In this document: one piece after another, positions 16,684-26,200 of the stretch
Position numbering within the stretch: position 1 is the stretch's first letter
How the letters are laid out: each line of letters begins with the position of its first letter
DNA from: Curvivirga aplysinae
GTDB taxonomy: Bacteria; Pseudomonadota; Alphaproteobacteria; UBA8366; Aestuariispiraceae
Length of the DNA: 50,138 nt
Direction of reading: 5' to 3'
Assembly (NCBI RefSeq): GCF_009711445.1
Contig: NZ_SMMC01000206.1
Location: 1-50,138 of the forward strand
Program-made: the position numbers and the translations under genes
Notes under the pieces: model-generated
What the model was told of the DNA's origin: nothing
The model's input: the letters and a program-made list of their open reading frames with translations, nothing else
Databases searched by the model: none

Positions 16684-17811
16684 ATGAATGAGTCGAATAA
16701 AAATATACAAACCAAAGCTGGTCGCAAACCTGACCAACCTTTACGTAAAGGTTGGACAACGGGCAGTTGTGCCGCCGCAGCCTCAAAAGCGGCTTATATT
16801 GGACTGCTTACAGGTATAGTGCCTGATGAAGTTGAAATTCGTCTTCCACGTGGAGAGTTACCACGCTTTAAAACACTCAACCCCGTTAAATCCAGTGATT
16901 CTATCACCGTATCCATCCAGAAAGATGCGGGCGACGATCCCGATATCACACATGAAGCCATTATTAGCGCCACAATCACCAAGGCCGAAAATAACGGCCT
17001 TAGGTTTCACGCCGGAAAAGGCGTTGGCACAGTGACCCTACCCGGCCTTCCGCTTCCGGTCGGTGAACCTGCCATCAATCCAAAACCAAGAGAAATAATA
17101 GAAAGCAATCTGCAAGAAGTTGCCGACCAACATGATGAGTCTCTTCGATTAAATGTTACAATATCAATCGAAAATGGTGAAGAACTCGCACAAAAAACAT
17201 GGAATCCTCGCCTTGGTATTGTCGGTGGGCTTTCTGTTCTTGGAACAACGGGCATTGTGACACCTTTTTCATGTTCCGCTTGGATACATTCCATTCATCG
17301 AGGCGTCGATGTTGCCCGTGCAAATGGATTCAATCATGTGGCAGGCACCACGGGTAATATGTCCGAAAACGCTTTGCGTGAAAATATTGACCTTCCGGAT
17401 GAGGCTTATCTGGATATGGGTGATTTCGCTGGCGGCATGCTTAAATATATTCGTCGACATCCAGTTGAACGCGTCACCATCTCTGGTGGCTTTGCCAAGA
17501 TGTTAAAACTGGCGCAAGGTAATATGGACTTACATTCATCCCGATCCCAAGTGAATTTCGAAAAACTCGCAGATATGGTTTCGAAATTGGGGGGAGATCA
17601 AGCTCAAATTGATCTCACCCGATCGGCCAATACAGCCAAACAAGTCTTGGACGCCTGCCCTGACTTACCATTGGCAAAAACCGTTGCAAAACAAGCACGA
17701 GAAACTGCTCTTGCTACCTTATCCGGCCAAACCAAAGTTGATATTGTTGTAGTTGATCGTGTTGGAACAATCCTTGCTCATGAAGGCGCGGAAACGAGTA
17801 TTTTAGAATGA
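16684..17811 (+). CDS. cbiD: Cobalt-precorrin-5B C1-methyltransferase (CbiD)
   Basis: SAM-dependent C-1 methyltransferase of the early-cobalt route; the oxygen-dependent route uses the unrelated CobF. The diagnostic N-terminal LRKGWTTGSCAAAA (20-33) is present, as is GTTGIVTPFS in the middle. The 375-aa length is typical. It diverges from cobA across a 124-bp spacer with no visible cobalamin riboswitch, so one region may drive both operons. CobK follows with an ATGA overlap. Together with cbiG and cbiX it is the strongest sign that cobalt is inserted early here. Confidence 0.95.
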   Translation: MNESNKNIQTKAGRKPDQPLRKGWTTGSCAAAASKAAYIGLLTGIVPDEVEIRLPRGELPRFKTLNPVKSSDSITVSIQKDAGDDPDITHEAIISATITKAENNGLRFHAGKGVGTVTLPGLPLPVGEPAINPKPREIIESNLQEVADQHDESLRLNVTISIENGEELAQKTWNPRLGIVGGLSVLGTTGIVTPFSCSAWIHSIHRGVDVARANGFNHVAGTTGNMSENALRENIDLPDEAYLDMGDFAGGMLKYIRRHPVERVTISGGFAKMLKLAQGNMDLHSSRSQVNFEKLADMVSKLGGDQAQIDLTRSANTAKQVLDACPDLPLAKTVAKQARETALATLSGQTKVDIVVVDRVGTILAHEGAETSILE

Positions 17812-18563
17812 AGTCGCAGATTTTAATTCTTGGGGGCACAACAGAAGCCCGCTTACTTCCCCCTGCGATACCCGATGCCATTGCAAGTAAATACGATATC
17901 GTAACAAGCTTCTCAGGCATAACGAAATCCCCAAAGATAGAAGCTGGTCAAATACGTATCGGTGGATTTGGTGGGGTTGAAGGTTTATGCAACTATATAA
18001 CCGCCCATAATGTTGCACTTATTATCGATGCAACCCACCCCTTCGCCAAAGCTATGCCCAAACATGCATATGAAGCTGCAAAGATCACTCAATGTAAACT
18101 GGTTAGATATCTGCGACCAGAATGGTCTGAGAAAACAGGAGATCAATGGATATACGCTGATAATCTAGATCACGCAGCCATGTTATTAACTCAGTTAGGG
18201 ACACATGCTTTCCTTGCTTTGGGATCACGTGATTTAGCTTCGTTTAGGGAGGTGACAGGGTTGAAACTAACCGCACGTATGATTGAAAAAGCACCTGAAG
18301 AAAATCTCCCAAAAGATTGCAATATCATTTATGCGCGCCCTCCCTTTCATCTAAATGATGAAGAGGCATTGTTTTCTAGCCAAAAAATAGACATATTGGT
18401 CACGAAGAATAGTGGCGCACAGGCGACAAAAGCGAAACTAGAAGCCTGTCGTAACCTTGGAATTCAAGTTTTAATGATTAATCGACCAACGGTTCAACCC
18501 GGACCAGTGATCGCATCATTAGATCGAATGATTATCCGCCTGAAAGAAGAATTTACATTATGA
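17808..18563 (+). CDS. cobK: Precorrin-6A reductase (CobK/CbiJ)
   Basis: NAD(P)H-dependent reductase of the corrin macrocycle (precorrin-6A or cobalt-precorrin-6A to the 6B form). The N-terminal nucleotide-binding segment ILGGTTEAR (7-15) is the family signature. VTSFSGITKSP, the conserved DATHPFA motif and the late VTKNSGAQATKAKLEA segment support the call. The 251-aa length is usual. It overlaps cbiD upstream and the ankyrin gene downstream, each by 4 nt. Confidence 0.93.
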   Translation: MKSQILILGGTTEARLLPPAIPDAIASKYDIVTSFSGITKSPKIEAGQIRIGGFGGVEGLCNYITAHNVALIIDATHPFAKAMPKHAYEAAKITQCKLVRYLRPEWSEKTGDQWIYADNLDHAAMLLTQLGTHAFLALGSRDLASFREVTGLKLTARMIEKAPEENLPKDCNIIYARPPFHLNDEEALFSSQKIDILVTKNSGAQATKAKLEACRNLGIQVLMINRPTVQPGPVIASLDRMIIRLKEEFTL

Positions 18564-19126
18564 TTAAATCATTTTTCAAATCTGCTGCAATCTCTTTTCT
18601 GGCTATATTTAGCTTTATTAATATCAGTGCTGCGCAAACCGAGCTCTTTGTCGATCACCCAATGATCAAAGGAGCTTTAAATGGTGACTATACGGCTGTT
18701 CGTTCTCAGCTTCTTAAGGGGGTTGATGCTAATATGACAGGCAGTCGTAATATTACTGCGCTTATTGCAGCCGCCCAAAGAGGTTACCCAGACATCGTTG
18801 AGTTGACTTTTGAATTTGGTGCCTTTGCCAACCATCCTGATAGTCTTGGAAATTCAGCCATTTTTTACGCGGCTGAACGTCAAGATTACGACAGCATGGA
18901 AATTATATTAAATAACCAAGCGGACCCAAATATGAGGAATACACAGGGGGAAACTCCACTACATTGGGCTGCGCGTACCGGTGATATTGAAATATTCCAA
19001 ATTCTGATCGACTACGGTGCAGACCCCTCCCTAAAGGATTACACAGGCCGCGGCGTCTTAGATTATGCGCGTAATAGCCGAAATACGCGCATGGAAAGTG
19101 AATTGATAAATCTAGGCTATCAATAA
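18560..19126 (+). CDS. Secreted ankyrin-repeat protein coupled to cobK
   Basis: 188-aa protein with a signal peptide (hydrophobic 8-24, then ISAAQT). About four ankyrin repeats follow, with the last two clearest (GETPLHWAARTGDIEIFQIL and the DYGADPSLKD turn). Ankyrin proteins bind other proteins, and the export signal places this one in the periplasm. Its ATG overlaps the cobK stop (ATGA), so it is made together with corrin enzymes. No function in cobalamin synthesis is known for this type of protein. The link may be only positional, or it may scaffold an envelope component of uptake or synthesis. It ends 16 nt from the convergent PBP gene. Confidence 0.85.
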   Translation: MIKSFFKSAAISFLAIFSFINISAAQTELFVDHPMIKGALNGDYTAVRSQLLKGVDANMTGSRNITALIAAAQRGYPDIVELTFEFGAFANHPDSLGNSAIFYAAERQDYDSMEIILNNQADPNMRNTQGETPLHWAARTGDIEIFQILIDYGADPSLKDYTGRGVLDYARNSRNTRMESELINLGYQ

Positions 19127-19142
19127 ACAGCCGGTCACTTAC

Positions 19143-21083
19143 TTATCTGATTTCATCTTCAAGACGCGACATCACCCGCTGCCAATAAATAGCAGGATAG
19201 CCACCTCCGGATATGTTATCCATCGGGGTGGCTTTATCATTTCCAATCCAAACCCCCATGGCCAGAGCTTTTCTTGCCGTTAAATTGTCTTTTGCAAAAC
19301 CAATAAACCATGCATCTTTGTTTAACTGTGTTGTTCCAGTCTTACCGGAAACATAACTTTTTTCCAATTGCGCTCGCTTGCCAGTCCCATCCAACACAAC
19401 ACTATGCAGCATCTCAGTCATATTTTCTGCAATGTCTTCGTCCAGTATTTCACTATCATCTTCAAAATGAGTAAAGAGCACTTCGCCATTTCCGGCCCTG
19501 ATCTCCTTGATCCCATGCGGTATCGCCGCAAGGCCATTATTTGCAATCACCGCATATGCACCTGTCATTTCCATTAAAGATATCTCTTGCACCCCTAAAG
19601 GAAGGGATGGATGTTCTTGCATGGGTGCCGTAATTCCCAATCGCCGTGCCATTTGTATTACCTCACCTCTTCCTACTTTTTCAGCTATGGCTACAGCGGC
19701 TTTATTAAGTGAGAGACGCAACCCATTCTCTAAGGAAACTTTTTCTTGATAGCCATTATCAGGATTATTCAACAAAGATTGATCCCTCGGACTCCAACCA
19801 TCAATCACAATATTAGAAATATCAATCTGATCGTCAGGCTCCAAACCACTTTCAAGGCCTGCTAAATATGCGATTGGTTTAAATACAGACCCGGTTTGAC
19901 GTTTTGCATGAACGGCACGATTAAAAGGTGAGATTGACCAGTTCTTCCCACCTAACATCGCTGTTACTGCGCCATCCTCTCGCATGATCACTGCAGCGAT
20001 CTGTTCAGCATTTGCTTTAACTGCTTGATTTAAAATTTTCCAAATTTGACTTTCCAAAGCTCTTTGATGACTTGGTTCAAACGTTGTCTGAATTATTAAA
20101 TCATCATCTATGGGACCAATAAGATGTGATACACGTCCCATTACCCAGTCAGCAAAGTACCGGTTATTCTGTCCTGCGCGCGCGCCAACGATCTTAACTT
20201 TCTTACGTTTATGAGTATCGGCCGTGGCTTGTTGTAAGAACTCAGCATTTACCATGAGATCAAGAACCAAATTTGCCCGTTTGGCACTTCTTTCTGCATT
20301 TGCACGAGGATTATATGCACTTGGTGCCTTAGGTAGGCCTGCTAAGACAGCACTCTCATATAGAGATAAATTAGAAGCAGATTTACCAAAATATTTACGT
20401 GCAGCGGCATCCACCCCGTAAACACCAGACCCCAAATATACACGATTTAAATAAATCGTTAAAATCTCATCTTTGCTAAACGATTTTTCCAACCAGAAGG
20501 CAAGAAGCAACTCTTGTACTTTTCTACGAATTGTTTTTTCTCGCGTCAGAAACAGGTTTTTCGCCAATTGCTGCGTCAAACTTGACCCACCTTGACGATA
20601 ACCACCACTGGTTAAATTCACAAATATTGCACGCCCAAGACCAAATATATCGATACCAAAATGATCATAGAATCTGCGGTCTTCTGTGGCGATAAAGGCC
20701 TGAATTACAGAAGGGGGTAATTCATCCAATGTGATTGGCCGACCATGCGTCCCACCTTGCCGTGCTAATACAGAACCATCTGCGGCTAAAACTGTCATAG
20801 AAGGATTACGAGTGATAGCTTTTGTTGCCGTTTCCGGATTGGGAAGATCCCAAGCAAACCACAGTAAAATTCCTGCAAAAGCCACACCACCCCAAATCCC
20901 GAATGTTAAAATCCATTTTAACCATTTCCACAAAGGACGTGACGTTTTCGTCTGAACTAAGCTACTTTCCCTAGAACGAAACTTATCTTTAGCATCTGAT
21001 TTTGCAGCTTTTTTGGCTGCAACTTTCTTCGTTGCTTTTTTTGATTTTATTTTTTTATTTTTGGGGTTTTGTGTATTTGCCAT
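19143..21083 (-). CDS. Bifunctional penicillin-binding protein (PBP1 class A)
   Basis: Inner-membrane peptidoglycan synthase that polymerises and cross-links glycan strands. A Lys/Ala-rich cytoplasmic N-terminus is followed by one membrane helix (about 52-77). The GT51 glycosyltransferase domain has ATEDRRFYDHFG with catalytic Glu134 and QGGSSLTQQLAKN. The transpeptidase domain has SVFK (Ser399-Lys402), SLN (458-460) and KTG (581-583). At 646 aa it is shorter than E. coli PBP1a and lacks extra C-terminal domains. The ATG at 21083 was chosen over a GTG at 21110; neither has a clear ribosome-binding site. It diverges from irr. Confidence 0.9.
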   Translation of the reverse strand: MANTQNPKNKKIKSKKATKKVAAKKAAKSDAKDKFRSRESSLVQTKTSRPLWKWLKWILTFGIWGGVAFAGILLWFAWDLPNPETATKAITRNPSMTVLAADGSVLARQGGTHGRPITLDELPPSVIQAFIATEDRRFYDHFGIDIFGLGRAIFVNLTSGGYRQGGSSLTQQLAKNLFLTREKTIRRKVQELLLAFWLEKSFSKDEILTIYLNRVYLGSGVYGVDAAARKYFGKSASNLSLYESAVLAGLPKAPSAYNPRANAERSAKRANLVLDLMVNAEFLQQATADTHKRKKVKIVGARAGQNNRYFADWVMGRVSHLIGPIDDDLIIQTTFEPSHQRALESQIWKILNQAVKANAEQIAAVIMREDGAVTAMLGGKNWSISPFNRAVHAKRQTGSVFKPIAYLAGLESGLEPDDQIDISNIVIDGWSPRDQSLLNNPDNGYQEKVSLENGLRLSLNKAAVAIAEKVGRGEVIQMARRLGITAPMQEHPSLPLGVQEISLMEMTGAYAVIANNGLAAIPHGIKEIRAGNGEVLFTHFEDDSEILDEDIAENMTEMLHSVVLDGTGKRAQLEKSYVSGKTGTTQLNKDAWFIGFAKDNLTARKALAMGVWIGNDKATPMDNISGGGYPAIYWQRVMSRLEDEIR

Positions 21084-21130
21084 AGCATAGATATACGCAG
21101 AGTCGGCCACATCGCCAAGCCTTGGTATTG

Positions 21131-21147
21131 TTTAGAAATTGACTAAA
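21131..21147. promoter_or_regulatory. Candidate Irr box (ICE-like)
   Basis: TTTAGAAATTGACTAAA resembles the alphaproteobacterial iron control element as I recall it, TTTAGAA-N3-TTCTAAA, matching 12 of 14 defined positions. The outer TTTAG/CTAAA arms are exact at the correct spacing. It lies 92 bp upstream of irr and overlaps a TTGACT (21139-21144) that could be a -35 element. Autoregulation of irr is the natural reading, but the divergent PBP gene could also respond. Confidence 0.45.
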
Positions 21148-21162
21148 GTTAAATGCTCTTCC

Positions 21163-21176
21163 TTGATATAGATCAA
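21163..21176. promoter_or_regulatory. Perfect FNR/FixK-type box
   Basis: TTGATATAGATCAA is an exact match to the FNR/FnrL half-site consensus TTGAT-N4-ATCAA. It is centred about 70 bp before the irr ATG and about 86 bp before the chosen PBP start on the other strand. It partly overlaps a possible -10 region. It suggests oxygen-responsive control of irr or of the divergent gene by an FNR-family protein not encoded in this window. Confidence 0.55.
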
Positions 21177-21238
21177 TAGTTGCTAATCAACGAACTAATG
21201 GGCTTCCCAATCAGATTACTTCGCCCTATAAAAAACCC

Positions 21239-21658
21239 ATGCAAAAACAACGTACATATTCAAAATGCCTAGAAAAACTTAACGCGGTGGGTCTTCGCCC
21301 AACCAAGCAGCGGTTGGGTTTAGCACGTCTTTTATTTGAACGTCCTTTTGATCATGTAACTGCAGAGCAGTTGCACAAGGATGCACATGATGCGCGTCTG
21401 AAAATTTCTTTGGCAACTGTCTATAATACACTGAATCAATTTAGTGACGCAGGACTTGTACGTGAAGTGGTTCTGGAATCAAGTCATTCTTATTTTTGTA
21501 CAAATCCATCACCACATCATCACATGTATAATGAAGCAACTGGCGAGATTACCGATATTCCAGTTGATCAAATCGAAGTTAGCAAACTCCCTAATTTGCC
21601 AGATGATCTTTCCATTGCATCAGTTGATGTGGTTATTCGCGTGAATCAAAACGCCTAA
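21239..21658 (+). CDS. irr: Irr-type Fur-family iron response regulator
   Basis: 139-aa DNA-binding regulator of the Fur superfamily, best matching Irr, the alphaproteobacterial iron/heme-status regulator. The winged-helix domain contains GLRPTKQRLGLARLLF and ISLATVYNTLNQFSDAGLVREV. The HHH of NPSPHHHMYNEATGEI (93-95) corresponds to the heme/metal-binding histidines of Irr. The N-terminal GCPW heme-regulatory motif of Bradyrhizobium Irr is absent, as in most other Irr proteins. No Shine-Dalgarno sequence is visible. Candidate Irr and FNR boxes lie upstream, and rubrerythrin follows in the same direction. Confidence 0.85.
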   Translation: MQKQRTYSKCLEKLNAVGLRPTKQRLGLARLLFERPFDHVTAEQLHKDAHDARLKISLATVYNTLNQFSDAGLVREVVLESSHSYFCTNPSPHHHMYNEATGEITDIPVDQIEVSKLPNLPDDLSIASVDVVIRVNQNA

Positions 21659-21714
21659 ACAAAACCAGATAAATATACTTTTCCAATCTGATATATTGTT
21701 CGTTTAGATTGAAT

Positions 21715-21772
21715 AAATGACAAGAATCCTGTTCCTGTCATTTCAGGGCTAGCCCTATCGGTTTAAACTGAT
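21715..21772 (+). promoter_or_regulatory. Cluster of three inverted repeats between irr and rubrerythrin
   Basis: Three adjacent dyads. First, AAATGACA/TGTCATTT (21715-21722 and 21736-21743) with an inner GAA/TTC extension, which could be the irr terminator although no long T run follows. Second, the perfect 12-bp palindrome AGGGCTAGCCCT (21745-21756). Third, the near-palindrome ATCGGTTTAAACTGAT (21757-21772). The last two sit in the promoter region of the rubrerythrin gene and look like operators. The regulator is unknown. Confidence 0.4.
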
Positions 21773-21845
21773 ATAGTCCCCTGCACGGATTTTACATATC
21801 CATCTTATCACGCGTTATTTACTACCTAAGGATCAGGAGACATTC

Positions 21846-22265
21846 ATGTCGCTTAAAGGTTCTAAAACACTAGAAAATCTTATAAAATCATTTTCCATCG
21901 AAGCACAGGCAAACCGCCGTTATTTATACTTCGCTCAAAAGGCAGATATCGAAGGCTATAATGATATTGCCGCTGTATTCCGTTCTACAGCAGAAGTTGA
22001 AACAGCCCATGCTCACACAATCTTAGAAGCGCTCGAGAAGAATGGCGACCCTGTAACCAATGAACCAATTGGCACAACTGAGGACAATTTGAAATCCTCT
22101 ATCACTGGGGAAACATACGAATATACAGAAATGTATCCCAAGATGGCAGAAGCTGCTCGTAAGGAAGGCTTTAATGAGATTGCCGATCTGTTTGAGTCTT
22201 TAGCAAAAGCTGAAAAAAATCACGCTGGTCGTTTCCAAAAAGCTTTGGAGTCTCTAAGCTCTTAA
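21846..22265 (+). CDS. Rubrerythrin, short form without rubredoxin domain
   Basis: 139-aa ferritin-like diiron protein, probably a peroxide-scavenging or iron-handling enzyme in the cytoplasm. The four-helix bundle shows ligand motifs EAQANRRYLYFA, the EVETAHAHTIL ExxxxH segment and AKAEKNHAGRF, plus the extra glutamate region of rubrerythrins (EMYPKMAEAARKEG). Classical rubrerythrin is about 190 aa, with a C-terminal CxxC rubredoxin domain that is entirely absent here. A separate electron donor is therefore required. The ribosome-binding site AGGATCAGGAG is strong. Its position behind irr suggests iron or oxidative-stress control. Confidence 0.9.
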   Translation: MSLKGSKTLENLIKSFSIEAQANRRYLYFAQKADIEGYNDIAAVFRSTAEVETAHAHTILEALEKNGDPVTNEPIGTTEDNLKSSITGETYEYTEMYPKMAEAARKEGFNEIADLFESLAKAEKNHAGRFQKALESLSS

Positions 22266-22284
22266 CTCAGATATGACAAAAAAA

Positions 22285-23175
22285 TCAGGCCGCTTTCATC
22301 ACCCGATTGCGGCCATTTTCTTTGGCCTCATATAACGCTTCATCAGAGCGGCGCATAACATCGTCCAAATTTTCATTTTTCTGTAATGCAGCAACACCAA
22401 CCGAAACTGTTACATTAATAACCTGCCCGTCCGACAATTTTATATCACTATCTGCTATAGATTGACGTAATCGATCTGCAACAAGCGCCGCCCCATCTAA
22501 ATCGGTTTCAGGTAAAGAAATACAAAATTCTTCGCCGCCCAAGCGCCCTACATGATCTTCATCACGGACAATTTCCATACATTGTGCTGATAGAAAACGT
22601 AAAACATCATCGCCACCCGCATGACCATAAGTATCGTTTACATTTTTAAAATGATCTGCGTCTAACATGATAACAGACATAGGGTGATCGTAACGTTGTG
22701 ACCGATGTACTTCACTTTCAGACGCCTCTAAAAAGGCCCGACGTGTCATCACATTGGTCAAAACATCCGTATTAGCAAGTGCATGAAGTTTCGCTGTCAT
22801 TTCTTTCATGGCAAGCAGGTTCTTAACCCGGACCATCAACTCTGTGGGGTCCACAGGTTTTCGTAAGAAATCATTAGCCCCTACCTCAAATGCATCGCGC
22901 AAGAAATGCTTTTCCTCGCTACTGGTTACCATAATAACTGGTAAATCATCAGAAGTTTTGTGTTCGCGAAGTTTTTCGATAACATCAAGACCATCAAGCT
23001 CTGGCATTTGATAATCAACTAAGACCATATCGACACTAGGTTCATTAATACAATAATCCAATCCTTCTAAAGGATTGGTGAAGATGATCGGATTAACACC
23101 TTCTACTTCTTTCAGGAATTCAGACACAAGGCGAGCAATGATACTTGTATCATCCATCACCACTACATTGTTCAT
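22285..23175 (-). CDS. Response-regulator diguanylate cyclase (single REC-GGDEF)
   Basis: 296-aa cytoplasmic c-di-GMP synthase of PleD-like type with one receiver. Receiver: acidic pair DD (8-9), phospho-acceptor Asp54 in LVDYQMPELDG, Lys107. GGDEF domain: active-site GGEEF (213-217), which is catalytically competent, and a product-inhibition I-site RDED (204-207) five residues upstream. No histidine kinase gene is adjacent, so its input is unknown. It converges on the rubrerythrin gene with a 19-nt gap. Its start lies 88 bp from the cobN stop. Confidence 0.93.
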   Translation of the reverse strand: MNNVVVMDDTSIIARLVSEFLKEVEGVNPIIFTNPLEGLDYCINEPSVDMVLVDYQMPELDGLDVIEKLREHKTSDDLPVIMVTSSEEKHFLRDAFEVGANDFLRKPVDPTELMVRVKNLLAMKEMTAKLHALANTDVLTNVMTRRAFLEASESEVHRSQRYDHPMSVIMLDADHFKNVNDTYGHAGGDDVLRFLSAQCMEIVRDEDHVGRLGGEEFCISLPETDLDGAALVADRLRQSIADSDIKLSDGQVINVTVSVGVAALQKNENLDDVMRRSDEALYEAKENGRNRVMKAA

Positions 23176-23263
23176 ATGCCAACTCCGTCACGCCTAGTAA
23201 ACTCTCTGCATAGAAATACTATAACAAGATTATTAGATCGGCTATACCCCGGATAGAAGTTTT

Positions 23264-26200
23264 TTACGAAACAGTTGTTTCTTTTACGATCAATTCTTCT
23301 AACAAACCAAATACATCATTACGACGTGTTTGCCATAAACCTCTGTCGAGCGCTTCTTGAAGACGCTCCAACATTTCCTTTAGCGCTTGTGGATTATGCT
23401 TCTTCAAGAAATCCAAAACCTTTTCATCTTTAAGATATGCATCCACAACTGCATCAAAATGATGATTTTCTACACATTTGGCAGTCGCTGCAAACGCAAA
23501 CATATAGTCCACTGTTGCTGCCATTTCAAAGGCACCTTTATATCCATGACGCATAACGCCTTCAATCCATTTCGGATTCACAACACGTGCCCGCACTACA
23601 CGACCAATTTCGTCTTGAAGCGTACGTATTTTCGGACTTTCCGGGCGGCTATGATCATTATGATAAACAGTTGGTTGGTCACCTGACAACATACGCACAG
23701 CTGCCGTCATCCCGCCTTCAAATTGATAATAATCATCAGAATCCAACAAATCATGTTCACGATTATCCTGATTATGAAGAACAGCTTCCACTTGACTTAA
23801 TCGACGCTCAAACAAATTATGAGCTGCGCGACCTTCCGCCCCTGCCCCATAAGCATATCCACCCCATGCCACATAAGCCCGGGCCAGATCATCTTCACTT
23901 TCCCAGCCTTTTTCATCAATCAGCGCTTGAAGACCAGCACCATAAGCACCCGGCTTCGAACCAAATACCCGCGCACCTGCCTGTTTCTCTGCAAGAGTTT
24001 CATCCATACCTTGAGCTGACAATTCAGCTTTCTCTCGAATGAGATTTGCAGCTAGCGGATTATCAATTTCAGATTCATCAAGCTTTGCCACAGCACGGGA
24101 TGCACTATCCACCAAATCTATTAATCCTGGGAATGCATCCCGGAAGAAACCGGAAATTCGTAAAGTCACATCCACACGTGGACGATCCAACAAATCCAAT
24201 GGCATGATTTCAAAACCAGTTACACGACGCGAAGCACTGTCCCATGTCGGACGCACACCCATTAACGCCAAGGCTTGAGCAATATCATCACCACCTGTAC
24301 GCATATTGGATGTGCCCCAAGCCGATAATGCCAATCGTTTTGGATAAGACCCATGATCCTGGGCATAACACTCCACCAACATTTGTGCAGATTTCCAACC
24401 CAAGGTCCAAGCTGCCGGTGTTGGAACGGTACGCGTATCAACAGAATAAAAATTACGACCAGTTGGTAACACATCGGGACGACCACGTGTTGGCGCACCA
24501 CTGCTGCCCGGCTGTACGAAACGACCATCAAGCCCGTCTAGCAAACCTTGAATTTCCGCCTCACCACAGGATTCCAACATCGGACGCAACACATCACGAA
24601 TTTCAGAAATCACAGCCTCACTATGTTCACCCGCAGCTTCTACTTCGCCCAGAACCAGCTTGCGACTGAATTCTTCCATACGTTCAATAGTATCACCATT
24701 ACTGCGCCAATTATCGTCGATAATATCAGTCAAGACTTCAGGTTTTGGTCCCGTCCAGTCAGCGCGCATATCACAATCAAGCGCATCAAACTCAATTGGG
24801 AAATCCCAATCTTTTGCCAATGCCCGTAATAAAGAGGCATCGCCCCCTTCCCCTTGATTACGCTGAACACGTACCAAGGCCACCAATAAATCGGTCAATT
24901 GATCGCCAGTTGGTGACAGGCCAAAGATATGTAAACCGTCACGAATTTGCATTTCTTTCAATTCGCATAAATAGTTATCTAACTGGGCCAAAGCATCATC
25001 TTCATTATCAGATTTTTCAATGCCGGCATCTTTATCCAGGCCTGTAACACGGGTCAGTTCTAAAATCTCACGTTTCAATACTTTCAAGCGACGTGGATCA
25101 ACACCTGCAGCCTCAAAATACTCATCCACCAACAGCTCCAGATCCTTTAATGGACCATAACTTTCCGCACGGGTCAGCGGTGGCGTAAGATGATCAATGA
25201 TAACGCCTTGGGCACGACGTTTTGCTTGGGTGCCTTCACCCGGATCATTGACAATAAATGGATAAAGATGTGGCAATGGACCGAAAACAGCTTCAGGGTA
25301 ACATTCTTCACTTAGTGCCACAGACTTGCCCGGCAACCATTCCATATTTCCATGTTTCCCCATATGGATCACCGCATGGGCCTTATAACTTTCGCGCAAC
25401 CAAGCATAAAAAGCGATATAGCCATGAGGCGGTACAAGATCAGGGCTGTGATACGTTTCAACAGGATTGATGTTATACCCACGGGCAGGTTGTAGACCTA
25501 CGACGATTTTACCAAGTTTAAAGATGGAAAGCGCAAATTCACCTGCATGATCCCCAGCAGACAGATAGAAAGGATCCGTTTCTGGCGCACCCCAGCGTTC
25601 TAAAACAGCTTCTTTTATTGATTTCGGTAGCGTATCAAAAAATCGATTATACGCATTTAAACCCAGTGTTTCGCGAATTTCACGACCATCATTACCTGCA
25701 TTTGTCGGCCCAGCGGACAGATGGCTTAAAAGCGCATTCCCGTCAACAAAAGGCACAGATATATCATAACCTTCGCCTTCTAAGGATTTCAAAACTTCCA
25801 TCGCGCCATTTGGGGTATCCAGACCAACACCATTTCCCAAACGCCCATCACGGTTTGGATAATTGGCGAAAATTAAAGCAATATTTCTATCTTTTGCCTC
25901 TGTATGACGAAGAGATAACCAATTCGACGCCAAATTTGCAACGAAATCGCAACGATCTTTCACAGGTTGATATTCAACTAGATCCGCCTGAATAATTTCA
26001 TCACGTTGCGCAAGCCCTTTGAAAGAAACCGCACGACTTAGCAAACGACCATCAACTTCTGGCAAAGCCACATTCATGGCGATATCACGTGCCGATAAAC
26101 CATTCGTATTTTCTCGCCAAATTTCCTCATTCCCGCCAGAGAAAATCACCTGCAAAACGGGACAATCCAAGCTATCAAAAGGTGTTGCTGTTCGTGCCGC

